The position numbers and the translations under genes were made by a program. A stretch of DNA of 64,000 nt, from the NCBI RefSeq assembly GCF_023151555.2, contig NZ_CP100425.1:620001-684000 (forward strand), given 5' to 3'. Under the pieces are notes generated by a model. The model was not told where the DNA came from. It did not search any database and was given only the letters and a program-made list of their open reading frames with translations. The DNA comes from Photobacterium sp. CCB-ST2H9. GTDB taxonomy: Bacteria > Pseudomonadota > Gammaproteobacteria > Enterobacterales > Vibrionaceae. This document shows, one piece after another, positions 49,535 to 58,397 of the stretch (position 1 is the first letter of the stretch; each line of letters begins with the position of its first letter).

Positions 49535-49562
49535 TTGTTCTGAATCGGATATCGCGTAATCT
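49535..49562 (+). promoter_or_regulatory. Promoter of the first CsrB gene
   Basis: TTGTTC (49535-49540), a 16-nt spacer and TAATCT (49557-49562) lie 7 bases before GTCGGAAGG. The weak -35 suits a promoter that needs an activator. Confidence 0.65.
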
Positions 49563-49569
49563 TAACTCT

Positions 49570-49950
49570 GTCGGAAGGAACTGACACGGAACAGGAACTG
49601 GCGCCACGGAATCGGCGGTCTCAGGATGAGACAGGTTTTCAGGAAGAAAACTGACAGGGAAGATTCGGAGGTTGCAGGACGCAATCAGTGCAAACGGGAT
49701 GTTTGCCGTCAGGATGACACAAGGATGATGCTTCAGGGCAGAAGCGATGGACACCGCCAGGAAGGCTGTTGAGAGTTAATTCAGGACGGATTAACGGGTC
49801 AGGAGACCAGGGAACACTTCAGGACGAAGTTCAATAAGGGAAGCGCTGAAGGATTCAGCATACAAAGGAATGATGCAGGGAGCACCGTTGTAGTAGGATG
49901 CTACAGGTAAGACCTAAGGGCGCAGCGCAAGTTGCGCCCATTCTTTTATT
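49570..49950 (+). ncRNA. csrB: CsrB-type small RNA, copy 1
   Basis: About 380 nt with about 25 GGA triplets, many in the CAGGA(T/C) or AAGGA form found in hairpin loops of CsrB. The 3' end has GCAGGGAGCACC, GGATGCTACAGGTAAGACC and a terminator GGGCGCA/TGCGCCC with a T-rich tail, in the same order as E. coli CsrB (GCAGGGAGCAAC, GGAATGCTGC, terminator). CsrB binds and titrates CsrA. The locus lies between syd and yqcC, the csrB position in E. coli. No reading frame within it is credible (the 49419-49754 frame is a shadow). Confidence 0.93.
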
Positions 49951-50137
49951 GGTGCCCCGCCAGCCGCGTCCAACCGCATGAAAACCAGCCTTTCTATTGT
50001 CTGAACCAAACCATAGAGCTCCATCCATATAGCCTCATTGTCTTGCAGTTGAGAATCTGTTTCTCAGGAAAATGGTATTCTCATCTTTGAGTATGAAAGC
50101 CGGTGCCTTATGTTTCTTCTGTTTTTGCTCGTCTCTC

Positions 50138-50155
50138 TGTAAGAGATCTCTCACA
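50138..50155 (+). promoter_or_regulatory. GacA/UvrY/VarA box of the second CsrB gene
   Basis: TGTAAG-AGATCT-CTCACA matches the same site with one base changed, 171-188 bases before the predicted start of the second RNA. The spacing is nearly the same as at copy 1. The 182 bases between copy 1 and this box contain nothing else I can name. Confidence 0.85.
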
Positions 50156-50312
50156 AAAACGTGAGAAATCTGAGTTTAAGGGTCAGTCAATCTACGCACA
50201 CTCTATATAAATTGTCTTTAAATACAATTTTTTAAGTTATTTCTTTTAATTCAATGACGATGGTGCCTTTTTTTCGTCGTTTCGCCATACTGTGTTCGCC
50301 TTCGATTTGTCG

Positions 50313-50325
50313 TAGTCTTAGAAGT
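50313..50325 (+). promoter_or_regulatory. -10 region of the second CsrB gene
   Basis: TAGTCT (50313-50318) followed by a 7-base gap to GTCGAAGGA lines up with TAATCT and GTCGGAAGGA at copy 1. No good -35 element is present. Confidence 0.55.
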
Positions 50326-50708
50326 GTCGAAGGATTTGACATTTTGGAACAGGATAACGGCCAGGGAGCAGGGTCGGTTAGGGATGATAGTGAGGGCGAG
50401 GACAGCTCTTGCGCTAAGGACAGTTCAGGACATGGCAGGATGCCGGTTGCAGTCACCAGGATGGGGCTGCTCAGGATGAGACAGGACACTTTCAGAACGA
50501 AAGCAAGGACACCGCCAGGACGGTCGAAGAGAGTTATTTCAGGATGAAGTAACGGATCAGGAGATCAACGGACACGTTCAGGATGAACGCCAAATGGAAT
50601 ATCGCCGACGGATTCCGGCGCATCGATGGATTGAGGCAGGGAGCCACTCAGTAGCGGGAATGCTGCAAGTAAGACCTAAGGGCGCAACGCAAGTTGCGCC
50701 CGTTTTAT
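50326..50708 (+). ncRNA. CsrB-type small RNA, copy 2
   Basis: About 383 nt with about 24 GGA triplets, many as CAGGATGA or CAGGAC in alternating hairpins (for example GTTCAGGATGAAC near 50575). The 3' end GCAGGGAGCCAC, GGGAATGCTGCAAGTAAGACC and terminator GGGCGCAAC/GTTGCGCCC with a T-tail is nearly the same as copy 1 and close to E. coli CsrB. The 5' regions have diverged more. It should also titrate CsrA. An overlapping 97-codon frame (50254-50547) is not a gene. Confidence 0.93.
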
Positions 50709-50733
50709 TTGGTCGCCAGTCAGAATGCGCACT

Positions 50734-51036
50734 TCAACCCGGCATATGATGCGGCGGGACGTAAAACTGTACAGGTCTCATTCCCCGGAAGGTTGCACAA
50801 CCCTGATAGGCATCGGCACCATCCGCGGAAAACTCGAACAGGTAAAGCGTCTGCCAGGTCCAGTTGCCGGCATCGTCTTTCAGGCGGTGTGCTCCCCGGG
50901 CAACACTCAGCAGCTGTAAGCCGAGCTGCTGGCAGCGCTGGTGAATAAACTGCTGCGCCAGTTCACTTTGCCGGCGTTGCTGCCAGAACAGGTAACCCGC
51001 GAAGGCCAGCGCCAGTATAATGAGTAAATTCTCCAT
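50734..51036 (-). CDS. DUF3301-type protein
   Basis: The 100-residue product has one N-terminal membrane segment (LLIILALAFAGYLFW) and a soluble domain with CQQLGLQLLSVARG and LYLFEFSADGADAYQG, the pattern I recall for DUF3301 of Vibrio and relatives. The role is unknown. It is 33 bases after the DUF3549 gene and its 3' end faces the second CsrB terminator. Confidence 0.75.
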   Translation of the reverse strand: MENLLIILALAFAGYLFWQQRRQSELAQQFIHQRCQQLGLQLLSVARGAHRLKDDAGNWTWQTLYLFEFSADGADAYQGCATFRGMRPVQFYVPPHHMPG

Positions 51037-51069
51037 CCTTGGTTCTATTCCTTTTTTGTAAGTGACGGC

Positions 51070-52116
51070 TTACTGGCCGCGTGCGGCTTGCTGTAAGCGG
51101 GTGATCGCTTCAGTCAGTTCAGGATTAGCCTCGCTGTGCAGGACCTGCAGCATGATTCCCCGCAGAGCCGGCAGCATCACCAGATCGGCAAACAGCTGGT
51201 TAAACAACGTTTGGTCCTGCGTCTGTGCCAGACGCAGCAGGTACAGTCCGGCAGTCTCTGTATCAGCCAGTCCTTTCCAGCACCGGCCCGCAATAGCGAC
51301 CATCATCTCCGGGTGGCACAGTTCAGGCTGGTTCAGCAGCTTCCTGACCGTTTCATGCAGCCTTCCGGATTCGGCACCGGACAGGGCGCGAACCAGCGCC
51401 GTCAGCAGAAAAATATCGGCTTCTTCAGACGAGAGCTCCAGCGTCATCCGCTCAATCAGCCGTTCAGTCAGTGCGGGTGGCAAATCACAGTGTTCCAGAC
51501 AGCCCAGCAGCGCGTACAACGGCGTCATCGGCAGATGATGAATGGCTTTGCGTAACCAGGTTGCGTTGTTTTCCTGTTTCATTCGGGCGCAGACATCAGC
51601 CAGCCCCTGTAAACCCACACCCTGCCATTGATCCCAGGCCAGCTTGCCGCTCAGGTAGAGCTGCGCGTGCTCGTAGTACTGGCTGGCCGGCAGGGACAGT
51701 TGTTGTCGCAGATGGGCATGGAAAATCGCCATCTTGTCGTCTTTCGGTTTGAAGGTATAAGGGTTTGCCGCCAGTTTTTCCTGCTCTTCTTCTGTCGGCA
51801 CCGCGTTCAGGGTCGCACCCATCGCTTCGATGACGTATTTAATGAAGTCGCCGACAGCGGCTTGTTTCAAAAGCCCGCGCTCATCAAGCGGCAGTTTTAG
51901 AAACCAGATCCACGGCGGGTTATTCTGTTGCCAGAAGGAAATCGACAGGTGGGCGTGCTGTTGCAGCGGCCATGGATACGGCTGGCGGTTATCCTCGACT
52001 GCTTTGAAAGTTTCCCGCTCGATCTCGCTGACCCGGCGGCCAAGATCATAAATCTTATACTGGCAGCCAGCGTTATCCAGCAACTGGGTCAGGGTGTGAA
52101 ATTTATCCATGGACAT
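51070..52116 (-). CDS. DUF3549-type protein
   Basis: The 348-residue soluble, helix-rich product starts MSMDKFHTLTQLLDNAGC with AGGAG upstream. It matches the DUF3549 pattern by memory (IYDLGRRVSEI near the start, WIWFLKLPLDERGLL). No catalytic motif is seen. It forms an operon with the DUF3301 gene and is divergent from yqcC. Confidence 0.75.
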   Translation of the reverse strand: MSMDKFHTLTQLLDNAGCQYKIYDLGRRVSEIERETFKAVEDNRQPYPWPLQQHAHLSISFWQQNNPPWIWFLKLPLDERGLLKQAAVGDFIKYVIEAMGATLNAVPTEEEQEKLAANPYTFKPKDDKMAIFHAHLRQQLSLPASQYYEHAQLYLSGKLAWDQWQGVGLQGLADVCARMKQENNATWLRKAIHHLPMTPLYALLGCLEHCDLPPALTERLIERMTLELSSEEADIFLLTALVRALSGAESGRLHETVRKLLNQPELCHPEMMVAIAGRCWKGLADTETAGLYLLRLAQTQDQTLFNQLFADLVMLPALRGIMLQVLHSEANPELTEAITRLQQAARGQ

Positions 52117-52249
52117 GCAATCGAGCTCCTCGGTTTTTAACGCATATGGTGGCGCATTATAGGGAGTTGCAGCAGAAGATGGTATCCTTGCGCGCCAGTT
52201 GTCCGGCAGAGGTCAAGCCCTGTGCCCGTATTGTTTCAGGAGTACCGTT

Positions 52250-52576
52250 TTGGACCCTTATGAGAAAACCGCCCGTTTAATGACGGCACTGGAGCAGCAG
52301 TTGCGTGCGCATGACCTGTGGCAGGATGAATCCCCCGATGAAGTTGCGCTGACCAGCACGCTGCCATTTGCTGTGGATACCCTGAGTTGTGCTGAATGGC
52401 TGCAGTGGGTTTTTCTGCCGCGGATGCATCATCTGGTGGAAGAGCGCCTGCCGTTGCCGACTCAGTTCAGTATTTACCCTTATGCCGAAGAAGCCGCCAA
52501 GCTGACTCCGGCACTGGCCGGTGTGCTGCCGGTAATCAATGAATTGGATCACTGGCTGGGAGGTGCGATTCAATGA
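52250..52576 (+). CDS. yqcC: YqcC family protein
   Basis: The 108-residue product shows WLQWVFLPRMHHLVEERLPLP, the core YqcC block. I chose TTG at 52250 because AGGAG lies 7 bases before it and the protein then begins DPYEKTARLM like the family. The frame is open from 52199. Function is unknown, but it is fused in order with truC (stop and start overlap as ATGA), which suggests coupling. Confidence 0.88.
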   Translation: MDPYEKTARLMTALEQQLRAHDLWQDESPDEVALTSTLPFAVDTLSCAEWLQWVFLPRMHHLVEERLPLPTQFSIYPYAEEAAKLTPALAGVLPVINELDHWLGGAIQ

Positions 52577-53349
52577 GTGAGCCCGCCACTGAGTCAGTCA
52601 CAGAACCGCCAATTGAGCTGGAAATCCTGTATCAGGATGAATATCTGGTGGCTGTGAATAAGCCATCGGGCATGCTGGTACACCGTTCCTGGCTGGACCG
52701 TCATGAAACTCGTTTTGTGATGCAGACCCTGCGTGATCAGCTGGGGGGGCAGCATGTATTCCCGCTGCACCGGCTCGACAGGCCGACATCCGGCGTGTTG
52801 CTGTTCGCGCTCTCGAGTGAAATGGCGGCGCAGATGATGCCGAAATTTGCCGGGCGTGAAGTGAAGAAAACTTATCATGCGGTGGTGCGGGGCTGGGTGA
52901 AAGAAGCGGCGGTGCTGGATTATCCGCTCAAAGAAGAGCTGGATAAGCTGGATGATAAACGAGCCCGTCAGGATAAAGCACCGCAGGAAGCAGTCACAGC
53001 TTATCGCCCGATCGCCAGAGTCGAAATGCCGATCCCTGTCGGCCGTTATGCGAGCAGCCGTTACACCCTGGTGGAAATGAAACCGGAGACCGGGCGTAAA
53101 CACCAGTTGCGCCGTCATATGCACCACCTCAGTCACCATATTATCGGTGACGTGAATCACGGTGACGGACGACATAACCGCATGTTCCGGGAGCAATTCG
53201 ACTGCCATCGCCTGATGCTGCATGCGTCATCACTGGAATTATTCCACCCGGTGACCGGTCATTCTCTGAAGATATGTGCGACAGTTGATGAAGCCTGGCA
53301 ACGGGTGATGCAGGCGTTTGACTGGCCGGTGTCCCATCTGGATGCTTAA
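52573..53349 (+). CDS. truC: tRNA pseudouridine(65) synthase TruC
   Basis: TruC makes pseudouridine 65 in the T-arm of tRNA-Ile and tRNA-Asp. The 258-residue product lacks an S4 domain and has the catalytic motif HRLDRPTSGVLLF with Asp69. KPETGRKHQLRRHMHHLSH is the conserved RluA-family block. The ATG overlaps the yqcC stop. Confidence 0.95.
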   Translation: MSEPATESVTEPPIELEILYQDEYLVAVNKPSGMLVHRSWLDRHETRFVMQTLRDQLGGQHVFPLHRLDRPTSGVLLFALSSEMAAQMMPKFAGREVKKTYHAVVRGWVKEAAVLDYPLKEELDKLDDKRARQDKAPQEAVTAYRPIARVEMPIPVGRYASSRYTLVEMKPETGRKHQLRRHMHHLSHHIIGDVNHGDGRHNRMFREQFDCHRLMLHASSLELFHPVTGHSLKICATVDEAWQRVMQAFDWPVSHLDA

Positions 53350-53464
53350 AGCATTTTTGACAACGGGATCGCGCAATTGCAACTGAGACTTGCATCTGGC
53401 CGGAAGCCGCGCCAGAGTAAACGCAGGTCATTGATTTTCAGACAGGGAGTGAGGCGTGACTTTG

Positions 53465-53920
53465 ATGGCAAATATTGGTGTTTTTGTGGGTTCGGTGTTT
53501 GGTGGGGCTGAAGAAGTCGCTGAAGAAGTTGTCAGTGAGCTGAAAGCCAATGGTCACCAGGCCGAAATGTTTATTGAACCGAGTCTGGAAGATTTTCTGG
53601 CTTATCGTGATCAGGTGGCACTGGTGATTACCTCGACCACAGGGCAGGGCGAACTTCCGGAAAATCTGTTGCCGCTGTTTACCGCGCTGAATGATCAGTT
53701 TCCGCTGATGCCTGCTCTGAATTACGGTGTGATCGCCATGGGGGATTCCAGTTATGGTGAAGACCGATACTGTGGCGGTGGCCGTCAGTTTGATGCGCTG
53801 CTGCAGGAACTGCAGGCCAAATCTGTGACAGAACGGCTGGATATTGATGCCTGTGTGAATTTTGATGCGACCGAAGCTGCGCTTCCCTGGCTGAAAAACT
53901 TCATGAATAAAGTCAAATAA
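53465..53920 (+). CDS. yqcA: Flavodoxin-like protein YqcA
   Basis: The 151-residue product is a short-chain flavodoxin binding FMN. The phosphate loop is IGVFVGSVFGGAEEVAEE and later loops are TSTTGQGELPENL and GDSSYGEDRYCGGGRQFD. ATG at 53465 gives MANIGVFVG like E. coli; GTG at 53456 is an alternative. It is the third gene after yqcC-truC, with a 115-base gap, so it may have its own promoter. The redox partner is unknown. Confidence 0.92.
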   Translation: MANIGVFVGSVFGGAEEVAEEVVSELKANGHQAEMFIEPSLEDFLAYRDQVALVITSTTGQGELPENLLPLFTALNDQFPLMPALNYGVIAMGDSSYGEDRYCGGGRQFDALLQELQAKSVTERLDIDACVNFDATEAALPWLKNFMNKVK

Positions 53921-53926
53921 TAACAC

Positions 53927-53951
53927 GATGCCGCTGTTTTACGGCGGCATC
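53927..53951. terminator. Hairpin between convergent yqcA and yaeH
   Basis: GATGCCGC/GCGGCATC is a perfect 8-bp stem. A moderate T-rich sequence follows on the plus strand. Confidence 0.6.
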
Positions 53952-53961
53952 AGTTGCTTGT

Positions 53962-54342
53962 TTATTTCAGTTTTTCCAGATCGGCTTCGATCTCGGCAAT
54001 CTTATGCGTGACCACCTGCTCAAGGTGACGTAAGTCCGCCAGAATCTTTTTCTTGATATCTACATCGTTGTGGCGTTTGTTGGTGATTCGGTCCAGCTCA
54101 TCGGTCACAAATGTCAGTTTGCGGTTGATTTCCGAAAACTCTTTTGCTTCCCGGTTGCCGCTGTTGACGACGACAGAGCGGGTTTGACGGGGAAATTTGA
54201 ACTTCATGCTTTTGGCAAAAAGCTCTCCCTTCTCTTTTGCAAAATAGATCTTCAGAATGTCGTTTGCGGCTTCCTGACGCAGGCTGTAGCTCTCAATGCG
54301 TTCAGGGTGTTCAATGCCCAGGCTGGTAAGGTTCGGATACAT
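53962..54342 (-). CDS. yaeH: YaeH family protein (UPF0325/DUF3461)
   Basis: The 126-residue product starts [20 protein letters not shown] and continues [20 protein letters not shown], close to E. coli YaeH throughout, ending [24 protein letters not shown] lies 5 bases before the ATG; the frame is open to 54387. It is soluble, charged and of unknown function. It lies beside glnD, as in E. coli where dapD is between them. Confidence 0.93.
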   Translation of the reverse strand: MYPNLTSLGIEHPERIESYSLRQEAANDILKIYFAKEKGELFAKSMKFKFPRQTRSVVVNSGNREAKEFSEINRKLTFVTDELDRITNKRHNDVDIKKKILADLRHLEQVVTHKIAEIEADLEKLK

Positions 54343-54534
54343 GGCGGCCTCGTGTGATTCAGTCAAGCTTCGCATCCAATACAACAATATGCGGCAGGTG
54401 GCGTAATCAGCAGTATTGATTGATGCAGGATGGGATTACTCTAGCAATTAATCCGGGGTAAATCTTGAACCCAGCGCAGAATCTGCGTGAAGGATTCAGG
54501 GCTATACCCGCCAGCCTGAGCTGACGGGCGGGGC

Positions 54535-57159
54535 TCAGGCAGCGTCGTCGATGCGTTCAATTAGTGCCGCTTTCAGTGCCTGTTCCTGTTCGGCGGACAG
54601 TTGCTGACCGGCTTCATTTACCAGAATGAAAAAGTCTTCCGCCCGTTCACCGATCGTGGTGATTTTCGCGGCCTGCAGACTGACGTTCTGATCGGCAAAG
54701 ACAGAACCAATCCGTGCCAGCAGGCCGGGCATATCCAGCGCGACCAGCTCCATCATGGTTTTCTTGCCGGTTTTTGTCGGCAGGAAGTCGACCTGAGTTT
54801 TCACGTGAAAATGGCGCAGTTTCCGGGGAGGCCGTTTGTGGCGGCGCGTTGTGCTCATGGTTTCCAGCGCGTGGATCAGGGCTTCTCGCACCATGGCATG
54901 ACGATTCTCCGTCAGCGGATCACCGTTCGGATCCAGCACCATAAAGGTATCCAGCGTATAGCCGTCTCTGCTGGTCATGATCTGGGCGTCATGAACACTG
55001 AGGTTCTTTTTATCCAGTTCAGCAACCACGATGGCAAAAAGCTTTGCCTTATCCGGGCTGTAAACGAAGACCTCTGTACCACCGCGGGTCGGTTTTTTAC
55101 TGATCAAGATCAGCGGCGCATTCGGGTCGTCGTGCCTGAGCAGGGCTTCGGCATGCCAGGCGATCTGCTGGTGAGTATGGCGCAGGAAATAGTCGGCTTT
55201 AAAGCGTTGCCAGAGTACGTCGACTTCACGCTGTGCGAACCCCTGGCTGCGGAGCAGGGCCGAAGCCATCTGCTGATTGTGACGGATCCGTTCCCGGACA
55301 TCCGGCGGATTTTCCAGACCCCGTCGTAACGCTTTCTGGGTGGAATAGTAGAGTTCTGCCAGCAGGGTCCGTTTCCAGCTGTTCCAGAGTTCCTGGTTGG
55401 TCGCGCAGATGTCGGCCACGGTCAGACAGATCAGGTAATCGAGTCGTTCTTCGTCGCGGACGACTTTGGCAAACTCGGTAATCACATCCGGATCATAGAT
55501 GTCGCGGCGCTGGGCTGTGACAGACATCAGCAGGTGATTTTTCACCAGCCAGGTCACCAGATTGGCTTCAGGTCGCGACAGGCCATGGTTGATACAGAAA
55601 TTATAGGCATCGTCGGCACCCAGTTCGGAGTGATCGCCGCCGCGCCCTTTGGCAATATCGTGGAAAATCGCAGCCAGAATCAGCAGTTCTTTTTTGATGA
55701 TCCGCGGATAGACTTCACAGCAGATCGGATGCAGTTCGCGGTTGGCCGGATCGCTGAACTTGTTCATGTGTTTCAGCAGGCGCACGCTGTGTTCATCCAC
55801 GGTGTAGACGTGGAAGAGGTCGAACTGCATCTGACCGACGATCTGACTCCACTGAGGCAGATAAGCGGCCAGTACCCCATGACGATGCATCAGGCGAAAA
55901 GCCTTGTTAAGCGCATTGGGCTGGCGGACCAGCTCCATGAATTTCTCGCGCGCGGCCGGGATATCGACCAGAAAACGGTTGAGCCGGCGGCGGGCAGTTC
56001 GCAGCTGACGCAGGGTGGGTGCGGAAATTCCATCAATCTCTGAGTTACGTGCCACATGCAGGAACATATCGAGAATCGTTTCCGGCCGGGCCTGAAACAG
56101 GGCGGGTTTGCGTGCTTCAATTAACGGACCGACCAAACGGAAATCTTCATCCAGATCGACTGTGGTTTGTGCATTGCCATTTTTCAGAATGGCCTGGTCA
56201 AACAGCTGCAGCAGCATTTTGTTGAGTTCTGCCACCCGGCGCAGCGTACGGTAGAACTCTTTCATCATCATTTCGACTGGCTTGTTGCCGTCACCGGTAT
56301 AGCCCAGTTTCTGAGCGACTGAAGCCTGATGTTCGAAGGTGAGCCGGTTGTCGTAACGTTTCAGCTCACTGTGCAGGGCAAACCGGATCCGCCAGAGGGA
56401 TGCCTGGCATTCATAGAGCTCGCGGTATTCGGCGTCGGTCAGAAAGCCGAACCGGCTCATTTCCAGCAGATTGGTGGCACCGAAATGACGGCGAGCAACC
56501 CAGCTCAGCGTATGAATATCGCGCAGGCCGCCGGGGCTGGATTTGATGTCCGGTTCGAGATTATAGGTGGTGTCGTGGTAGCGGGCGTGCCGAACCCGCT
56601 GCTCTTCTACTTTGGCACGGTAGAACGCTTCACTGGGCCAGAATTTACCTGAGTTGACCTGCTCCTGCAGCTGCAGAAAGCTGTCTTCACTGCCGCAAAG
56701 CTGGCGGGCTTCCTGCAGGTTAGTCGCGACGGTCAGATCTTCCAGACCAATATTGATGCACTCTTCAATGGTGCGGACGCTGTGACCGACTTCCAGTTTG
56801 AGATCCCATAAAAGCGTCAGGAATTCACTGATTTGCTTCCCGGTATGAGCATCCAGCGGCGTACTGCTCAGCAGGAGAATATCGACATCGGATAACGGAT
56901 GCAGTTCTCCCCGGCCGTAACCGCCCACCGCAACCAGAGACAGATCATCGCGTTGGTCCAGCTCGAAAACAGGCCAGAGATGGCGGAGTAAACCATCAAT
57001 GCATGTTGCCCGGGCTTCAACCAGTTCGGTCACCGGCACGTGCTGAGCAAACAGGAGTTGCTGCTGTGCGTTGAATTGTTCCAGTTCCTGCTTCAGCGCA
57101 GCACGTAACGGATGAATGTGGTCACCGTTCATCGTGGTATCAGATTGAGTCTGTGTCAT
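54535..57159 (-). CDS. glnD: [Protein-PII] uridylyltransferase / uridylyl-removing enzyme GlnD
   Basis: GlnD adds UMP to PII proteins when glutamine is low and removes it when high, so it is the nitrogen sensor. The 874-residue product has the nucleotidyltransferase motif GGYGRGELHPLSDVDILLL (residues 79-97), an HD domain with AIFHDIAKGRGGDHSELG near 500, and two ACT domains at the end (residues about 690-870) that bind glutamine. It lies after map with its own terminator between. Confidence 0.96.
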   Translation of the reverse strand: MTQTQSDTTMNGDHIHPLRAALKQELEQFNAQQQLLFAQHVPVTELVEARATCIDGLLRHLWPVFELDQRDDLSLVAVGGYGRGELHPLSDVDILLLSSTPLDAHTGKQISEFLTLLWDLKLEVGHSVRTIEECINIGLEDLTVATNLQEARQLCGSEDSFLQLQEQVNSGKFWPSEAFYRAKVEEQRVRHARYHDTTYNLEPDIKSSPGGLRDIHTLSWVARRHFGATNLLEMSRFGFLTDAEYRELYECQASLWRIRFALHSELKRYDNRLTFEHQASVAQKLGYTGDGNKPVEMMMKEFYRTLRRVAELNKMLLQLFDQAILKNGNAQTTVDLDEDFRLVGPLIEARKPALFQARPETILDMFLHVARNSEIDGISAPTLRQLRTARRRLNRFLVDIPAAREKFMELVRQPNALNKAFRLMHRHGVLAAYLPQWSQIVGQMQFDLFHVYTVDEHSVRLLKHMNKFSDPANRELHPICCEVYPRIIKKELLILAAIFHDIAKGRGGDHSELGADDAYNFCINHGLSRPEANLVTWLVKNHLLMSVTAQRRDIYDPDVITEFAKVVRDEERLDYLICLTVADICATNQELWNSWKRTLLAELYYSTQKALRRGLENPPDVRERIRHNQQMASALLRSQGFAQREVDVLWQRFKADYFLRHTHQQIAWHAEALLRHDDPNAPLILISKKPTRGGTEVFVYSPDKAKLFAIVVAELDKKNLSVHDAQIMTSRDGYTLDTFMVLDPNGDPLTENRHAMVREALIHALETMSTTRRHKRPPRKLRHFHVKTQVDFLPTKTGKKTMMELVALDMPGLLARIGSVFADQNVSLQAAKITTIGERAEDFFILVNEAGQQLSAEQEQALKAALIERIDDAA

Positions 57160-57212
57160 TGCAGTCCATGCCCAGTTGTACTTTCCTTTACTCTAGCCTG
57201 AAACGGGGGAAC

Positions 57213-57237
57213 AAAAAAGCCAGCAGAATGCTGGCTT
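57213..57237 (-). terminator. map terminator
   Basis: On the minus strand AAGCCAGCA/TGCTGGCTT with a 3-nt loop is followed by six T, between map and glnD. Confidence 0.85.
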
Positions 57238-57272
57238 AGATGTCTTTATCAGTAGCGGACTACTGCAGATTG

Positions 57273-58070
57273 TTAGGCGTTTTTCATCACGCGTGGCAGT
57301 GATTCTTCTTTCCGCAGAGTCAGGATTTCACAACCGGTCTCGGTGACCAGCAGGGTGTGCTCCCACTGTGCTGATTTCTTGCCGTCCACAGTATAAACTG
57401 TCCAGCCATCATCGTCATCGAGGATGCAACCGAATTTACCCGCGTTGATCATCGGCTCAATGGTAAAACACATCCCGGCTTTCAGCACGGTGCGGTCTGC
57501 ATTTTTATAGTGAACGACTTGCGGTTCTTCGTGGAACTCATCCCCGATGCCGTGACCACAGTAGTCGCGGACAATCGTGAAACGGCTGTTACCGTTTTTC
57601 ACGAATTTCTGAATCGTTGTGCCAATCTCACCCAGCTTCGTCCCAGGTTTCACTTTCTTGATGGCCTGGTACAGGCTTTCCTGAGCCACACGGCACAGGC
57701 GTTTATCTTCCAGTGAGACTTCGCCGACTTCAAACATTTTCGACGTATCGCCGTGGTAACCATCTTTGATCACCGTGATATCGATGTTGATGATATCACC
57801 GTCTTTCAGTACATCCTGCTCACTCGGAATGCCGTGGCAAACCACGTGATTGATGGAGGTACAGATGGATTTCGGGAAACCGTGGTAGTTCAACGGAGCC
57901 GGGATAGCATCCTGGGTTTCCGTGATGTATTGATGGCAAATCCGGTCCAGCTCTTCAGTGGATACGCCAGGTTTGACATACGGCTCAATCATTTCCAGCA
58001 CTTCTGCGGCCAGCTGGCCAGCGACGCGCATCTTTTCGATTTCTTCTGCCGTCTTGATCTTAATGCTCAT
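57273..58070 (-). CDS. map: Type I methionine aminopeptidase
   Basis: Map removes the initiator methionine from new proteins. The 265-residue product carries the five metal ligands in expected blocks: DIINIDITVIKDGYHGD (two Asp), GHGIGDEFHEEP (His and Glu), FTIEPMINAG (Glu) and QWEHTLLVTETG (Glu). No N-terminal extension is present. It is divergent from rpsB, as in most Gammaproteobacteria. Confidence 0.97.
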   Translation of the reverse strand: MSIKIKTAEEIEKMRVAGQLAAEVLEMIEPYVKPGVSTEELDRICHQYITETQDAIPAPLNYHGFPKSICTSINHVVCHGIPSEQDVLKDGDIINIDITVIKDGYHGDTSKMFEVGEVSLEDKRLCRVAQESLYQAIKKVKPGTKLGEIGTTIQKFVKNGNSRFTIVRDYCGHGIGDEFHEEPQVVHYKNADRTVLKAGMCFTIEPMINAGKFGCILDDDDGWTVYTVDGKKSAQWEHTLLVTETGCEILTLRKEESLPRVMKNA

Positions 58071-58189
58071 GCGAACTTCTCTACCCTATCAGTCTCTATA
58101 CTTAATATGGTATCAGCGCATGCACCAGATGGAAACTGGCTTTGCCGATGCGGGGGAGATTAGGCTGGATTTTGACGGCAAAAATATGG

Positions 58190-58202
58190 TATAAAGCGCG
58201 CC
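58190..58202 (+). promoter_or_regulatory. rpsB promoter -10 and GC discriminator
   Basis: TATAAA (58190-58195) followed by GCGCGCC is the strong, stringently controlled form seen at rpsB in E. coli. A -35 match is weak: TTGACG upstream is only 12 bases away. Confidence 0.6.
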
Positions 58203-58397
58203 GTAATTTGCCAGATTGTGCGTTGATGAAAATTAACCCGGCGGGTCAGATTACAAAAAACGTTATTTTATTAATCACTCACACATATCGACACGTGCTC
58301 CGGGGTGCCCAAGGCTTAATGTTAAGTCGGCTGTTATGCAGTCAAGGGTCGGTAGCATGGGATATGTGGACGCCTAACCCCAATTGAGGAATATTCA
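58203..58397 (+). promoter_or_regulatory. rpsB leader RNA (candidate S2 autoregulatory region)
   Basis: A 195-nt untranslated leader precedes rpsB, with the segment CACGTGCTCCGGGGTGCCC near 58292-58310 and further GC-rich stems. In enterics S2 represses its own rpsB-tsf mRNA through a conserved leader. The structure here is not tested, but length and position fit. GAGGA is the ribosome site. Confidence 0.55.

Noticed and set aside
49419..49754. 111-codon minus-strand frame
   Set aside because: It lies antisense over the first CsrB promoter and RNA. Codon content is unlike neighbouring genes.
50254..50547. 97-codon plus-strand frame
   Set aside because: It lies inside the second CsrB RNA, and its Gly/Asp/Arg content comes from GGA repeats.
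49570..50708. Regular short GGA-rich repeats taken as a possible CRISPR array
   Set aside because: Repeats are 3-8 bases, irregular in spacing, within hairpins and with CsrB-type ends. No cas genes are near.
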